Assembly: GCA_963922205.1 (NCBI GenBank)
Contig: CAWUHX010000279.1
Location: 310,001-374,000, forward strand
Origin: Romanomermis culicivorax
Lineage: Eukaryota; Nematoda; Enoplea; Mermithida; Mermithidae
Reading direction: 5' to 3'
DNA length: 64,000 bases
Within the stretch, counting starts at the first letter, position 1, and each line of letters begins with the position of its first letter. The translations under genes and the position numbers were made by a program. Below, one piece after another: positions 12,173-22,680 of this stretch. The notes below the pieces were generated by a model. It made no database searches. It was not told the origin of the DNA and saw only the letters and a list, made by a program, of their open reading frames with translations.

Positions 12173-13563
12173 CATTTTTCAAATTTGTTTTCACTCCGAA
12201 AAATTCCATACGGATCACAATGATGTCAGCAGTAGAATTTCTGGGCAATTTAGAGTGTTATATTTCAGTTTTTTTGCTTCTTTGCTATTATTAGTTTTGC
12301 TGTATATGTTATCATTGTGTGACCTAAAACTCAAAAATTTTGTTCGTCTTCGTTTATGGTAAATTAGGAATTGCAGAAGCATCCAACGATCGTGAAAAAG
12401 CCTATTTGAAGCATGTGTGTGTGCGCTTTTTGTTTGTACTCCATTCATATTTTTGTTGCCTAAAAATTTCGGGTTTTTGTCCAAAATCTGGCTTTTTCAG
12501 GGTTTTTCATAGGGCAAGGTTGGCAACACTGGTATCCAGCCGTCCGCACGCAGCTAAGTTAAGCACACTGTTGTTTCGCCAAAGAGGTGTTTTGCGAAAA
12601 TATCTGAAAATGCGAAATGAATTTGGAGTTCTTTAGCCAAATAACGGGAAGATTTTTGGAGCTCGGAAAAGTGAACTTTTGGGCATACCTGTAAGACCTC
12701 CCGGGACTTATGAAGTTTAAGGGGCGCTGAATTTCTTCTGAAGATTCCCAAAATTTGGATATTTCCGACTAAAATGATGATGCTGATTACGAATAAATCA
12801 TTAGTGTTCCATGAAATCGAATATTATGACTGAAAACAGGATGTCCTACGACAACAAAATTGTTCTCTTAAAGTTTGCATTCTATTGATCGTGTTACGGC
12901 TAAATCAATAATGCTGATTACGATCATGCCACTATTATCTCATGCGATCAAATATATTAAATAGAAAAAAATTAACTAACATATCGATAATGTTGATTAC
13001 AAGTACGTGAGTAGTTTTTTTTCATCAAAAAAGACCGAAATTTGATGAAACGCAAATGATGCAATGCATATATTGTAATGCTGATAAAAATCTAAGAAGT
13101 TAAAACAGTGACTACAGTACCATAACACGTTTAAAAGGTCCGTCGTCTTGTGCCCATCTAACAGGTTTAGAAACTGTTGTCGTGACCAAATATTAGCTTT
13201 TCAGCTGAAGATCATAATGATCGGGAAAAGTTTGAATGATATTAGCCATATAAAAATAGAACGATAAGAGCGATCAAATAGTCCACACTTCAATGACTCA
13301 ATTGATTTTTAACAAGTGTGTAAAGTGTACACTTTTTTACGCAATAAACTCCACCCTATTAAAATGCCAATCTGACAGTTAATGTTTTCTATTCAATATA
13401 GTTGATTGCATGAAATACTGCATATTCGGAATCAGCATCATTGATTTATGCATAACATGATCACAAATATGCAAATTTCGAGAAAGAATGTTTTTGTTAT
13501 CAGTTTTTTTGCCGGAGGCAAATGAAAATTTTTGGTGGCATACGAAATTGGGGTAGTCATTTG
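12173..13563. other. Intergenic, no gene seen
   Basis: AT-rich with several overlapping short open frames on both strands and no domain. A TTGGCAACACTGG phrase near 12522 resembles the terminus of the hAT-like element at 39939-41526 and may be a remnant of that family. Confidence 0.4.
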
Positions 13564-13933
13564 CATACATGCACGTGGGGGGGTCGATCCCCAGCAGATT
13601 TTCATTGACCCCCAGCAGATTCTTGCTGACCCCCAGTTGATTTAACTTTTTCAGCAATGATTGAGAAGATGACGAAGGAAAATGAGCAAGAGAGAAAAAA
13701 GTCGTCTTAAAAATGGAAATGTGATTCCAAAAAAGTAACATGGAAACTTTAAAAAGTGCTGTCTAAGCAAATAGTTTCACATATCTGACTAATATAGGTT
13801 GAAGAATATGCTGCTTGGATGTTAGAAGACTATCTGAGACCTTTCTTTTCATTACCAAGAATGAAAAAAAATTTTGTATTGCACCCCCTGTCCTGGCTGA
13901 CCCCCCGCAGAATTTCTATGCTGTGCATGTATG
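13564..13933 (-). mobile_element. hAT-like MITE, family CATACATGCAC, copy 1
   Basis: A 370-bp element with terminal inverted repeat CATACATGCAC at 13564 and GTGCATGTATG ending at 13933. It is flanked by a perfect 8-bp duplication GTCATTTG (13556-13563 and 13934-13941), the length made by hAT transposases. It is the reverse orientation of the copies at 17377-17708 and 28992-29396. The minus-strand open frame across 13379-13741 is an accident of this repeat. Confidence 0.9.
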
Positions 13934-14195
13934 GTCATTTGTACATGTATACGAACGAAAATATTATCAAATTTCATCAACACATTAGTATTTTGTCATA
14001 TATTTTTGTACTGTGCTTACTATTGCATCATTGCAGAAAAAATATTCTATTATTTTCCACAAATCTCAATCGTTCATCAGCTCTTTTTTATGGCTGACAT
14101 TTCTAAATTCTAACATCACTTTTTTCTAAATTCTAATCTCAGTTCTCTTTTGTTTTAATATTTGTAAATTCTAATTTCTGACTAATAATTTTAAC

Positions 14196-14625
14196 CATAC
14201 ATGTAACGGAGTCCCGAGGTCTAGAGGGGGTGGGGTCGGACGAATTGGTCAGTAATTCCCAAAATTTTGGGGGAGGGGTCTCTCAAAGAAAAAAAAATTG
14301 ATTTTTTTCACAAAAAACGTCGGAAAAATAGTCAGAAAAATTGTAATTTTTTTTAAAACATCGAAAAACTGTATTCACGGCGCGAAGCGCCCAGAAAATT
14401 CACATTTTTGATTATTTTTGGTTCAAAAATTGACATTTTTCATCAGAAAATTAACATTTTTCAGTATTTTTCCAACCAAAAGTATGGGGGTTCCTACGGC
14501 TACCATATGGCTAGCCATAGGATTGGAAAATGAAAAATCCTGGTAGGCGGTCGGCCAATGGCTATCCATATGGTCGACGATTTCTGGGGGGATTCCCATT
14601 GCACTTCCCCGCTATTACATGTATG
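14196..14625 (+). mobile_element. hAT-like MITE, family CATACATGTAA, copy 1
   Basis: A 430-bp element with perfect 11-bp terminal inverted repeats CATACATGTAA (14196-14206) and TTACATGTATG (14615-14625). The perfect 8-bp target duplication is ATTTTAAC (14188-14195 and 14626-14633). It contains a GGCGCGAAGCGCC palindrome at about 14380. No coding capacity. A second copy in reverse lies at 29485-29869. Confidence 0.9.
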
Positions 14626-14633
14626 ATTTTAAC

Positions 14634-15511
14634 CGTCTGTTTGTCGTGAGCTTGATTAATGAATGATTTTTTACAGATACCTATTTAATTTGAGTTATCT
14701 AGTTTGACGTAGGGGAACACAGGTTACTTAATTTTTATCTATTGTTGCTATGCCCAAATTGTACAAATGAAATGTTTGTACACGTGCAAATGTACAAAAA
14801 AAGATCCTATTTGTCATAAGATACCTTATATCCAGTCAAAATATTCGACTTTATGGAAAACTACTGACATTATTCATAATCGATATCATTTGTTAGTCGG
14901 AAATATGCAAATTTTGGAAAATTCTAGAAAAAAGCTCCCTTACCCTAAACTCCATAAGTGCCGATTTCTGGTGGTTTGGAGGATAAATACCAAATTTGTG
15001 GGGTGGGGGTACCAATTTTCTCAAAAAGGTAGAAAAATGATATCTTCTGCCCAATTGTTTTCTTTGGGGAGGAGAATCCCAACATCTGGATACTAAACCT
15101 ACCGAGTTGATAGAAGGATCAACCAACCTCCCCTCTAATTGCAGGTATGTTTTTGTGCAAATTAGAAGGTCGAAACATGAAAAAGTTAGGAGATTCAGCT
15201 TTGCCTACTGTCAAATGTGACCAATTCTAGACATTTTCGAATCTTTATCAAAAAATCCGTTATTAAAAATACAAGCCTTAAATAAATTGTCTGGAAGGTT
15301 GTCTAAAGAGTTCAGTAGATTCTTAAGGTTTATTTGTCAGTTATGGGTCGATATACTAGCAAAAGCTCGCTTCTATTGATTCCTTACTGTACGTAGATCA
15401 TGGGATAGTAATACACAATTTTGTTGATTGACTTCTCAATACACAATTTTTATTCTAGTAGTTATGTTGCCTTATTGCCATGTTTAGTCATCGCGCGGCT
15501 ATCTAAAGTTA
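14634..15511. other. Upstream region of the kinase gene
   Basis: About 0.9 kb before the first supported kinase codon. It is AT-rich with no domain-bearing open frame. I cannot place a promoter from sequence alone. The 5' UTR and any non-coding exon should lie here. Confidence 0.4.
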
Positions 15512-15625
15512 ATGAATCGAGAACGGTGTCAATATTGGGCGTCGGCTCATTATGTCTGGAGAACCGATCCAGCCGATGTTCTTGGCGAGGGTGCTTTCGG
15601 CGACGTATATCGCGGTTTTCATAAG
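15512..15625 (+). CDS. TBK1: TBK1/IKK-epsilon-like kinase, exon 1 (glycine-rich loop)
   Basis: First coding exon of an IKK-related Ser/Thr kinase, the type that phosphorylates IRF-family factors and autophagy receptors in animals. From the ATG at 15512 the frame gives a short leader, then VWRTDPADVLGEGAFGDV and YRGFHK: the ATP-binding glycine loop GEGAFGDV followed by a RG-HK strand end as in TBK1. It ends at a GTTACT donor in phase 0 and joins exon 2 in phase. Intron 1 is about 4.1 kb. The whole gene runs 15512-32020. The start fits because human TBK1 also begins about 20 residues before the loop. The family call is strong; one-to-one orthology with TBK1 rather than IKK-epsilon is inferred. 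Confidence 0.85.
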
Positions 15626-15916
15626 GTTACTAAAATTTCTATTTTAGCCTAAGCAAAAATATTCTAGAATTTTCTAAGAGAATTTGAACTATTCCATCCA
15701 GCGATGTGCTAGGAAATATAGTCGAAAAGCGTTTTATCTCTGGTTCATAAGAATATATTCTTTTATTATTTGAGGTATGAAGTGCTATGAGAAACGCAAG
15801 TCAACTGCTATCGCGCAACATCATAGTGTTGTGGTTGTGCGTCTGGTTATTTATTACGCGGCATGCCCCGCACTCACCACCAACGCTACAACCACAATTT
15901 CCGAACCATACACGTG

Positions 15917-15990
15917 GCTCAGTTAGCGCAGTTGAGTAGCGCGTCTGCCTTGTATGAAGAAGGTTTAGGGTTCGAGCCCCTCACCGAGTA
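15917..15990 (+). tRNA. tRNA-Thr(UGU)-like sequence inside kinase intron 1
   Basis: A 74-nt sequence folds as a cloverleaf. The acceptor is GCTCAGT/ACCGAGT (one mismatch, one wobble), the D stem GCGC/GCGC, the anticodon stem TCTGC/GAAGA (one mismatch) and the T stem TAGGG/CCCTC (one mismatch). The anticodon loop CTTGTAT has U33 and anticodon UGU (Thr). The A box TAGCGCAGTTGA and B box GGTTCGAGCCC are good. Three stem mismatches suggest a tRNA pseudogene or SINE head rather than a working gene. It lies on the same strand as the host gene. Confidence 0.45.
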
Positions 15991-16134
15991 CTGAGCGTTG
16001 TTTTTCTGACGCGCTGGCCACGTGGATTTGGGCATAGGACAATAGTATCCGGTCGGTGACAATCTCATGGGCCACGGTAAACCTGTATTAAGGGTCTTTA
16101 GAGCAAGTTATCGAACCCACGTGTCTATCATAAT

Positions 16135-16385
16135 GATACATGCACATAGGGGGGTAGGGGGCGTAAACCCCCCATACCTGAGACCCTGGCCATCCCCCCT
16201 GGCCAAAAAAATCGGCAAAACACCCCACAGAACTTTTTTCAAGACAGCTTTTTTGATGATTTTTGTGCATATTTTGTATGAAAAACAGGCTTGTAGAATT
16301 TTTTTTTGCTCACCCACCCTCCCTACCCCCTGGGAAAAAAGTCCACGGACCCTCTCCCCTGGAAAATTCTTGCCGTGCATGTCTG
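16135..16385. mobile_element. Short MITE with GATACATGCAC ends
   Basis: A 251-bp element beginning GATACATGCAC and ending GTGCATGTCTG, flanked by ATCATAAT and ATCATACC (6 of 8 matching). It is related in its termini to the CATACATGCAC family. It contains long G and C tracts. The open frames on both strands across it (16067-16408, 16088-16380) arise from this repeat and are not genes. Confidence 0.65.
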
Positions 16386-16894
16386 ATCATACCGGAATAT
16401 TCGTGTAACCATGCCTGTATTCGGGAGGGCACACATTTTTTTCACTTAATTTACTATAAAATTAGCATTTCTGTTTTGACTTTTTCTTGGAGAAAAAAAA
16501 ACCAAAGGTCCCATTGTCTTTTTCAAAAAACCTTTGTCTTTTTCTAGTACTTGAAATATTTCGTAGGTGGCCATGGCGCCACAACCCCCTGTCTACAGGC
16601 CTGCGTGTAAAAGTGCTCCTGCGCGAGCAAGCGGACCTTTTGTGAATAAAGGGTCAGTCAAACTGCTGATCTGGGGAGAGTGGTCGGTCCAATAAGCTGA
16701 GTTTATTTTACACATAAGAAAACGTCTAAAAATGTTTCGAAAACTGTGAGAAGCGCAAAAGTTAGACTTTTTCAACTAAAATTTCAAATTTTTAGTCTCA
16801 AAAATTAACATTTTTATTCATGATAGGGGGTTCGGACATCTGCTGTGATTTTCCCAAGTTCATTTATCCCAGGGTTAACCAGTACCATTATATG

Positions 16895-17055
16895 TACGTG
16901 CACAAGGGGGGCGGGGGGCGGCCGCCCCCCCCCCCATTGAGGCAGCATGCACACAATATACCCGCGTAAAATCAACATTTTCTGGGGCTATTCAGTAAAA
17001 AAATCTAGTCCGCCCCCCCCATGAAAAAATTCTGCGCACGGCCCTGTACTGAATG
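16895..17055. repeat. G/C-tract palindrome repeat
   Basis: A short element between GTACGTGCAC and CACGGCCCTGTA with a near-perfect palindrome of a G-rich arm, CGGCCG centre and C-rich arm at about 16906-16942, and a second C8 run at about 17011. The rest of the window is AT-rich, so the tract stands out. It is probably another degenerate MITE. Confidence 0.5.
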
Positions 17056-17376
17056 ATGACCCTCGCTACTGGGTTCTCGTTGCACTTTACACACCAACTA
17101 TACGTAATGAAAAAAAACGTTAAATTTTGATCAAAAAAGTACGAAGAATAAGTTTATGGACTTTCTGCGACTCAACACATATTTTCGTGACATTTTAAAC
17201 AGTTTTTGGCGTCGGAATTCGTTTTTTTCGACCGCTGCTGACCCCTTCCCTCAAGTTATGCAGCTGACCCTGAATCCACGATCCTATTTGCATAATAGGC
17301 GACAGGACGCGTATCTTACTTCAGACTGGAACCTTCACTCCTGTCTGACAAGAATCCAAAAAATGTCGGTTCTATA

Positions 17377-17708
17377 CATACATGCACAGCATAGGAATTC
17401 ATTTGAGGTCAGCCATCACAGGAAGTGGAATAGTATTTTTTGTCTTTGATAACGAAAATAAAGGTCTTCTAGCATCATATTCTTCAATCTAGTTAAATAT
17501 GTAGATTTCTTTGCTTGGTCAGCACTTTTTCAAGTTTTAGCCACTTCTTTGAAATGACGCGTGCTTGCTTAGTTTTAAAAAATCGTTAAACTGCAGCGTC
17601 TTTTTCTTCCTTATGACGACTCTCTGATCTTCTCGATCTTTGCTGGAAAGCTTCGAATCTGCTAGGGGGTCAATCAATACCCCTAAACTCTTCCCATGTG
17701 CATGCATG
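17377..17708 (+). mobile_element. MITE, family CATACATGCAC, copy 2
   Basis: Starts CATACATGCACAGCATAGGA and ends ATGTGCATGCATG, and shares internal sequence with the copies at 13564-13933 and 28992-29396. No matching target duplication is visible (GTTCTATA and ATTTTGGG), so it is older or one flank has changed. It lies in kinase intron 1. Confidence 0.75.
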
Positions 17709-19734
17709 ATTTTGGGGTTATAAATGCTCGATTGTAATCAAAAAATTTAAAAACGTCGAAATTTATTCGTAAACTTTCATATAATGTGCAATTTCGAAGG
17801 CAAAACGTATTTTTGAGACATTTTTTGCAATTTTTGGAGCCAAAGTTCGTCGTTTCCGGTTTTTCTTGTCCCAACGAGCCGTGTCAGTCTACCGTCTTCC
17901 TAGAAAGTTCTCAAAAGTCGGACAACGTAGTGTTCTTTTGCATACTGAGAATTTTGACGGTTATGCAAAGATGTTTTATTGACTGGTTTCTTTGCGGTTA
18001 ACACCACACACCCGGAAAATTAGTGATTTTCCTCGGATATTTTTTGACATCCGGATATCCGGGTTTTTGGAGAAATCAGATATTCAAATATCTGGTAACA
18101 TAAATTTTACAAAAGGGACTTGTTTTCACTGTTTTTGAATTTTGTGAAAACATAGCTTCTAAAATGTTTGTTTATGTCATCACTGATTATGATAATTGAT
18201 TTTAAAAGTTTTCTTATTTAGAATTGTCCTTCTTTAACATTTATGATGTGAGAAAAAAATAAGAATAAAATCATCAAAAAAGTTATAATCAAAGACTAAG
18301 CGTTGAATACCAATGGTTAATGAAAATTTTTTTTTTTTGATTGTGATGATGATTGAGAAACCGTACTTGAATTTCTGAGAATTGCGCTTGAGCCAAATTG
18401 AAATTAATAATGATAACTGTGTCGAAAACCAGCGCGCAGCGCCGTAAAATTCAAAGATTTAGAGTTTCTAAAACGCATCAGAAGATACCTTTTTGTTCTT
18501 GACGGCCAAATTTTTTTTCCACATTTGTGGAGCAAGCTCAAAACCCAAAAAAGCTACAAATGTAAAAGCGCCCTATATTTTACTCTGGCGCCCATGCGAT
18601 AGCAGAAAAATTAATTTATGAATTTCAAAGTTCATCCTGTGGCTAGATTGACGAAAAAAATATTGATTAAAAAAGGAAAAGAACATGGAAAGAAGAAAAC
18701 ACAATAACAAAAATCTGATAAAGTTAACAGTAGTTTATACAATTAACAGTACTTAACAGAGATGAAATTCGTATTCTTTGATAGAAAACTTGGAATCACT
18801 GATCCTTGTGTTCACCTCAGTTTCTTATTGGCGAATTTGAAGTACAATCCAAGAATTATAAGAGACAACACATTGTGAAATTATTTCCATTTTGAACGCT
18901 TAAAATCTATTGGTTACACAGCAGACTGTTTTTCGAATGTGCTTGGATAAATTCCGGAGTACCCAAAGGCAGACATTTGAAAAATAATTACAAAAAGTTG
19001 TGTAATTCATTTCACCTGAGAAACGATGCTGTTATTGCAGTCAGATGAGGGAAATCAGAATAAAAAAACTTGAAGAAACAAGGAGAAAACGTCAACCAGA
19101 GGAGAGGATAAACTGAAAATAAAAACATAAAAACTACAAGTTTGTCAATAAAAGCATAACATTTTTATCATTAGCTCTCAACTTTTTTTACTTGATCACC
19201 ACGCATTTACGTCATTTAAAAATTAGTTAGATTTGATTTCGCTATCGCCTGTTCAACGAATCTATTTAGTACCCTGACTTTCTATGCGACGAACATCACT
19301 ACGTAAAATTGGAATTTGATGCGTCTAAAATGTGAAAAAAGCTAAAAACTTAGCCTTTAATGTGATGTTAACAAATTTCACGAATATGTCTGAAATTTCA
19401 ATATATTGTCAAGTGTTTGAGAATTTTAAATTTTCTGATTTATCGTTTTATTTATTTACACTTTCCTGAAGCGCCTCATACAATTTCCTGAATGTCGAAC
19501 AAATACGGAATAGTTTTTCAGCTTTTTTGTAGCGTTGACGTTAATATTAAATGGCATTGAAGAAAGTTATTTTTTTATTACATAAATATTCAGAATAATC
19601 GCTATTTGTGCTTCATTGCTTGAGTAGTACAATACAATTTCTCACAAAAAGATCGCTGACCCCTCGATCCCCTAGCGTCAGCTTGCTATTTCACGTTTGT
19701 TCCTACAGACATAACAAATATACTCAAATTTAAG
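17709..19734. other. Rest of kinase intron 1
   Basis: Non-coding, AT-rich, with a degenerate GGCGC-type palindrome near 18431 (AGCGCGCAGCGCC). No additional exon could be supported. The intron ends at CTCAAATTTAAG before exon 2. Confidence 0.5.
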
Positions 19735-19875
19735 GAAACGTGCCAATACGTTGCGATCAAAACTTTCAAAAAGTTAAATTTGCGGAAGTCTTCCGAAACG
19801 CAATTGCGGGAAATCCAAATCTTGGAGCGTTTGAATCACTTGAATGTTGTAAAATTAATCGCCATAGAAGACATA
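19735..19875 (+). CDS. TBK1: TBK1/IKK-epsilon-like kinase, exon 2 (catalytic Lys, helix C)
   Basis: This exon encodes the strand with the catalytic lysine, YVAIKTFKKLN, and the helix C with its conserved glutamate in QLREIQILERLNHLNVVKL, as in IKK-family kinases. It starts after a TTTAAG acceptor in phase 0 and ends at a GTTAGT donor in phase 0; length is 47 codons. An upstream AG at 19707-19708 (CTACAG) would put a TAA in frame, which is why the later acceptor was chosen. Confidence 0.85.
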
Positions 19876-19933
19876 GTTAGTAGATAAGCAGACTTCGTTT
19901 CCTTAACCAGATTGTAAATTTTTTTTCTCGCAG

Positions 19934-20099
19934 TTGTCCATCGCACGGGATGAAAACCAATCTGACGATTCATTTCTCAAGGGTAAAGCGTTGATCATGG
20001 AATATTGTACGGAAGGAAATTTGTATTCGATAATCGAGCAGCCTGAAAATCAATTTGGCTTGGATGAGGCGGAAATGTTGCGCGTATTAGATCATACAA
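19934..20099 (+). CDS. TBK1: TBK1/IKK-epsilon-like kinase, exon 3 (hinge and helices D/E)
   Basis: Begins after a TCTCGCAG acceptor, 58 nt after exon 2. It encodes a family-specific loop, then KALIMEYCTEGNLYSIIEQP, the hinge and the start of helix D that matches the IMEFCPCGSLY-type hinge of TBK1, then FGLDEAEMLRVL. It ends after one nucleotide of a codon at a GTATAT donor. The open frame that runs on to 20242 is intron. Confidence 0.85.
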
Positions 20100-21221
20100 G
20101 TATATTTTATGCTATGACATATGTTAAAATATGCCTGCTGTACCAGAAAAATACATTTACAATTACACAACTAATACTGGTGAAATCCTCACCTTTCTGG
20201 ATAAACTTCATCACTGATTTCTACGGAATTTCAGATACCTGAGTGCTAATCGACAAATTTTGAACACGGGACCAGGTTATTGAAGGAAATTTTCGGCTGT
20301 TCTGTTTGTCGCTCACTGACGGAAAAATTGCTTCATTGATTACAGTAATAAGCTTACTCGTATTTTCATATTGAACTTATTTTCATGGGATCGCTGCATC
20401 CATCATTTCAAAATGAATAGAGTAGTCAGTTTGCTAATGTGTTGAGGTTTCCAATCGGCTTGAAGACAGTGTGACCAACTAGCGAGAAAAGCAAAAAATA
20501 GTTGAAAATCACTTTAGAAAAGATGGCGCTAAAATTGTGTCGATTCGGTGCTGAAAACTATTGACAGAATCCACGAATCAGACAATTAACTAAAAAACAT
20601 AACTTTTCAACCCACTAGAACTACTGTTATTGCCGGATACCGTTTCTGTTTATATACAAAATATCACGAGCTTCTACTTATAGTAACTTACTATTTCTAC
20701 GTCAATTTTACTTCGTTCCTTAAAACCGATTCAGCAGCATGATTCGGCTATTGCAATTTAAGTCTACTGCACAAATGCTTTAACATCAATGAAAACTATA
20801 ATAAACAGATATAGTTATGATTATCATGAGTACTGTAATGTTTCGATGAAAATTTTCAATACTGGTTTTGATCGAGAATTCTCAGAACTTTTACAAATGC
20901 TGAATCTCTTAAAAACTAAATCTCCGTAGATAATGATATTGAACATTTTTTCATTCGGTATATGGTTTTCCGTTTAGTTGTATTTTCGCGTAAATTTTTA
21001 CGATATTCTGGTATCTATTGTAAAGTAATCCGTGAAAAACTATGGGAAGTAGATTAGTTTTGGATTAAGCAGGCGATGAATTGAGCATGCATGAAATTCG
21101 GACGAGACTAGATTTTCTATCAAGCTCAAAAAACCGGAAACCTCTAATCTACTCTGGTTACTGTGAGGCAACAAGGCAGCCCGTTTTTTCGATCACCTAG
21201 TAATTTGACGTTTTTCATCAG
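20100..21221. other. Kinase intron 3
   Basis: About 1.1 kb between a GTATAT donor and a TTTTTCATCAG acceptor. AT-rich, no repeat boundary or RNA gene recognised. Confidence 0.55.
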
Positions 21222-21436
21222 CGAGTGGAATGAAGTATTTGAGAGAAAACAAAATTATCCATCGTGATTGGAAACCGAGCAATATACTAAAAACGATAAC
21301 GGAAGATGGAAACGTACTGTATAAATTATGCGATTTTGGTGCCGCCCGGGAACTGGACGATAATCAAGCGTTCGTGTCGATCGTTGGGACAGAAGAATAC
21401 ATTTTAAGTTGTTCTGACAAATTTGGTATTCACATG
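21222..21436 (+). CDS. TBK1: TBK1/IKK-epsilon-like kinase, exon 4 (catalytic and activation loops)
   Basis: Encodes [20 protein letters not shown], the catalytic loop with Asp and Lys present, then [10 protein letters not shown] and the activation segment [11 protein letters not shown]. The serine in FVS aligns with the activating Ser172 of human TBK1, and GTEEY matches exactly. Tryptophan replaces the usual isoleucine in HRDIKP. The start completes the split codon from exon 3. The 3' end is uncertain: the conserved part stops about 21400, and a GTAGGA donor at 21437 is the one that keeps phase with exon 5, at the cost of an 11-residue extension not seen in human TBK1. Confidence 0.82.
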
Positions 21437-22680
21437 GTAGGACAACTTCGGCAGTATGCCAGACAGATATGTAATTGAAGGAGAAGTGTCGGAGCTATCT
21501 ACCGTACGATATTAAATGGTTATTTGCTAGTAAAAAATGATCGAAAATATCGATTTATGAATTTCTATAGATTTTCAGACCATCAGCCATTTTTTGACTT
21601 CAGAAGTAATAATTTCAATTTTTTTTTCTTCTGACGGGCCCTTGTCTCTAAATTTCGGACGACTTATAGCCCCCTCCTGTAAAAAATGACTGATCTTCTA
21701 GATTTCCGAGTTCTGTTTGCTGTTTTTTTCGCCAAGTCGGGACTCCATATGTGTATCTACGGGTTCGAAGTCGGAAAAGTGCAGTTTGGCGCATTTTAGA
21801 TCAATAATTATCGGATTCACTGAAAAGTTAGACCTTTTATTCAGGAAATAAATATTGAAAAGATTCATTTTCCAGCATTTAAAATCAAAAAAAAATTCGT
21901 TGTTTCGTGCCCGGGTTATTTATTTATTTTTAGCTGTTTCGCTGTTAACTTTGACGTTGACCTTAAGCTAATTTTTCAATCTGGTTGGCTGACTGAATAA
22001 AACTTTATTGCTCAAGTCTGAACATCATTCTAAACTGGAAATTTAAACCATAAATCGGGGAGTAAGTCCTGAAAAGATGCATTTTCCAGCGTTCATTGCT
22101 TTGTTTCAGAGGTCCCCAAGGTCAAACTTTTCAGATCGGGCTGAAGTTGAAAATTTGCGTGGGGAAGCGTAGCTAAATGTCCATCAAACACATCATTTTA
22201 TCTCGAAATTTGGCAATTAGTGATCGAATTCTAAGCCTTTAGGTAGGGGTAATACCCCCTCATACTCCTCCCTATGGGGTAGTCTGCTTTGGTTCATCAC
22301 AGATTAGACAATTTATATTTTTTCTTTTTTACCACTATTAATTTTGGTGTATTATAATATCTTCGGTACTACAGGAGCATGAAAATGTTCGAACAAGCTC
22401 AAGAAAGATAAATGAAGCATATGCAGTTCCGTCAATTCATAAAACACTGATCTCATACCTGTAAAAGGTCCGAGCACTTGGGGAGAGGGTCCCGAAATTT
22501 TCAAAATTTTGGGGAGGGGTGGTTGAAAAGACCCCAAAAAGTCGAAAAAATTTCAAAAATTTTCCCAAAAAAGTCATTTTTTACCTAATTTTTTCCCATT
22601 TTTCCTAGGTTGGGGGAGGGTTGAGTATAGGGTTGTCCAAGTTGGGGTGGGGGTCCCCCCAACCCACCCCCCCCCCCAAT
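21437..22680. other. Kinase intron 4, 5' part
   Basis: Non-coding DNA with runs of C near 22655-22677, where the hAT element inserted. No exon-like frame. Confidence 0.5.

Noticed and set aside
14767..15126. Open frames on both strands upstream of the kinase
   Set aside because: No motif and no phase-compatible link to exon 1.
16067..16408. Open frames on both strands
   Set aside because: They arise from a GC-rich MITE with 8-bp-like flanking repeats; proline- and glycine-rich translations come from base composition.
19709..19734. Earlier acceptor for kinase exon 2 (CTACAG at 19703-19708)
   Set aside because: It puts a TAA in frame with exon 1, whereas the TTTAAG acceptor at 19734 keeps phase and matches the family.
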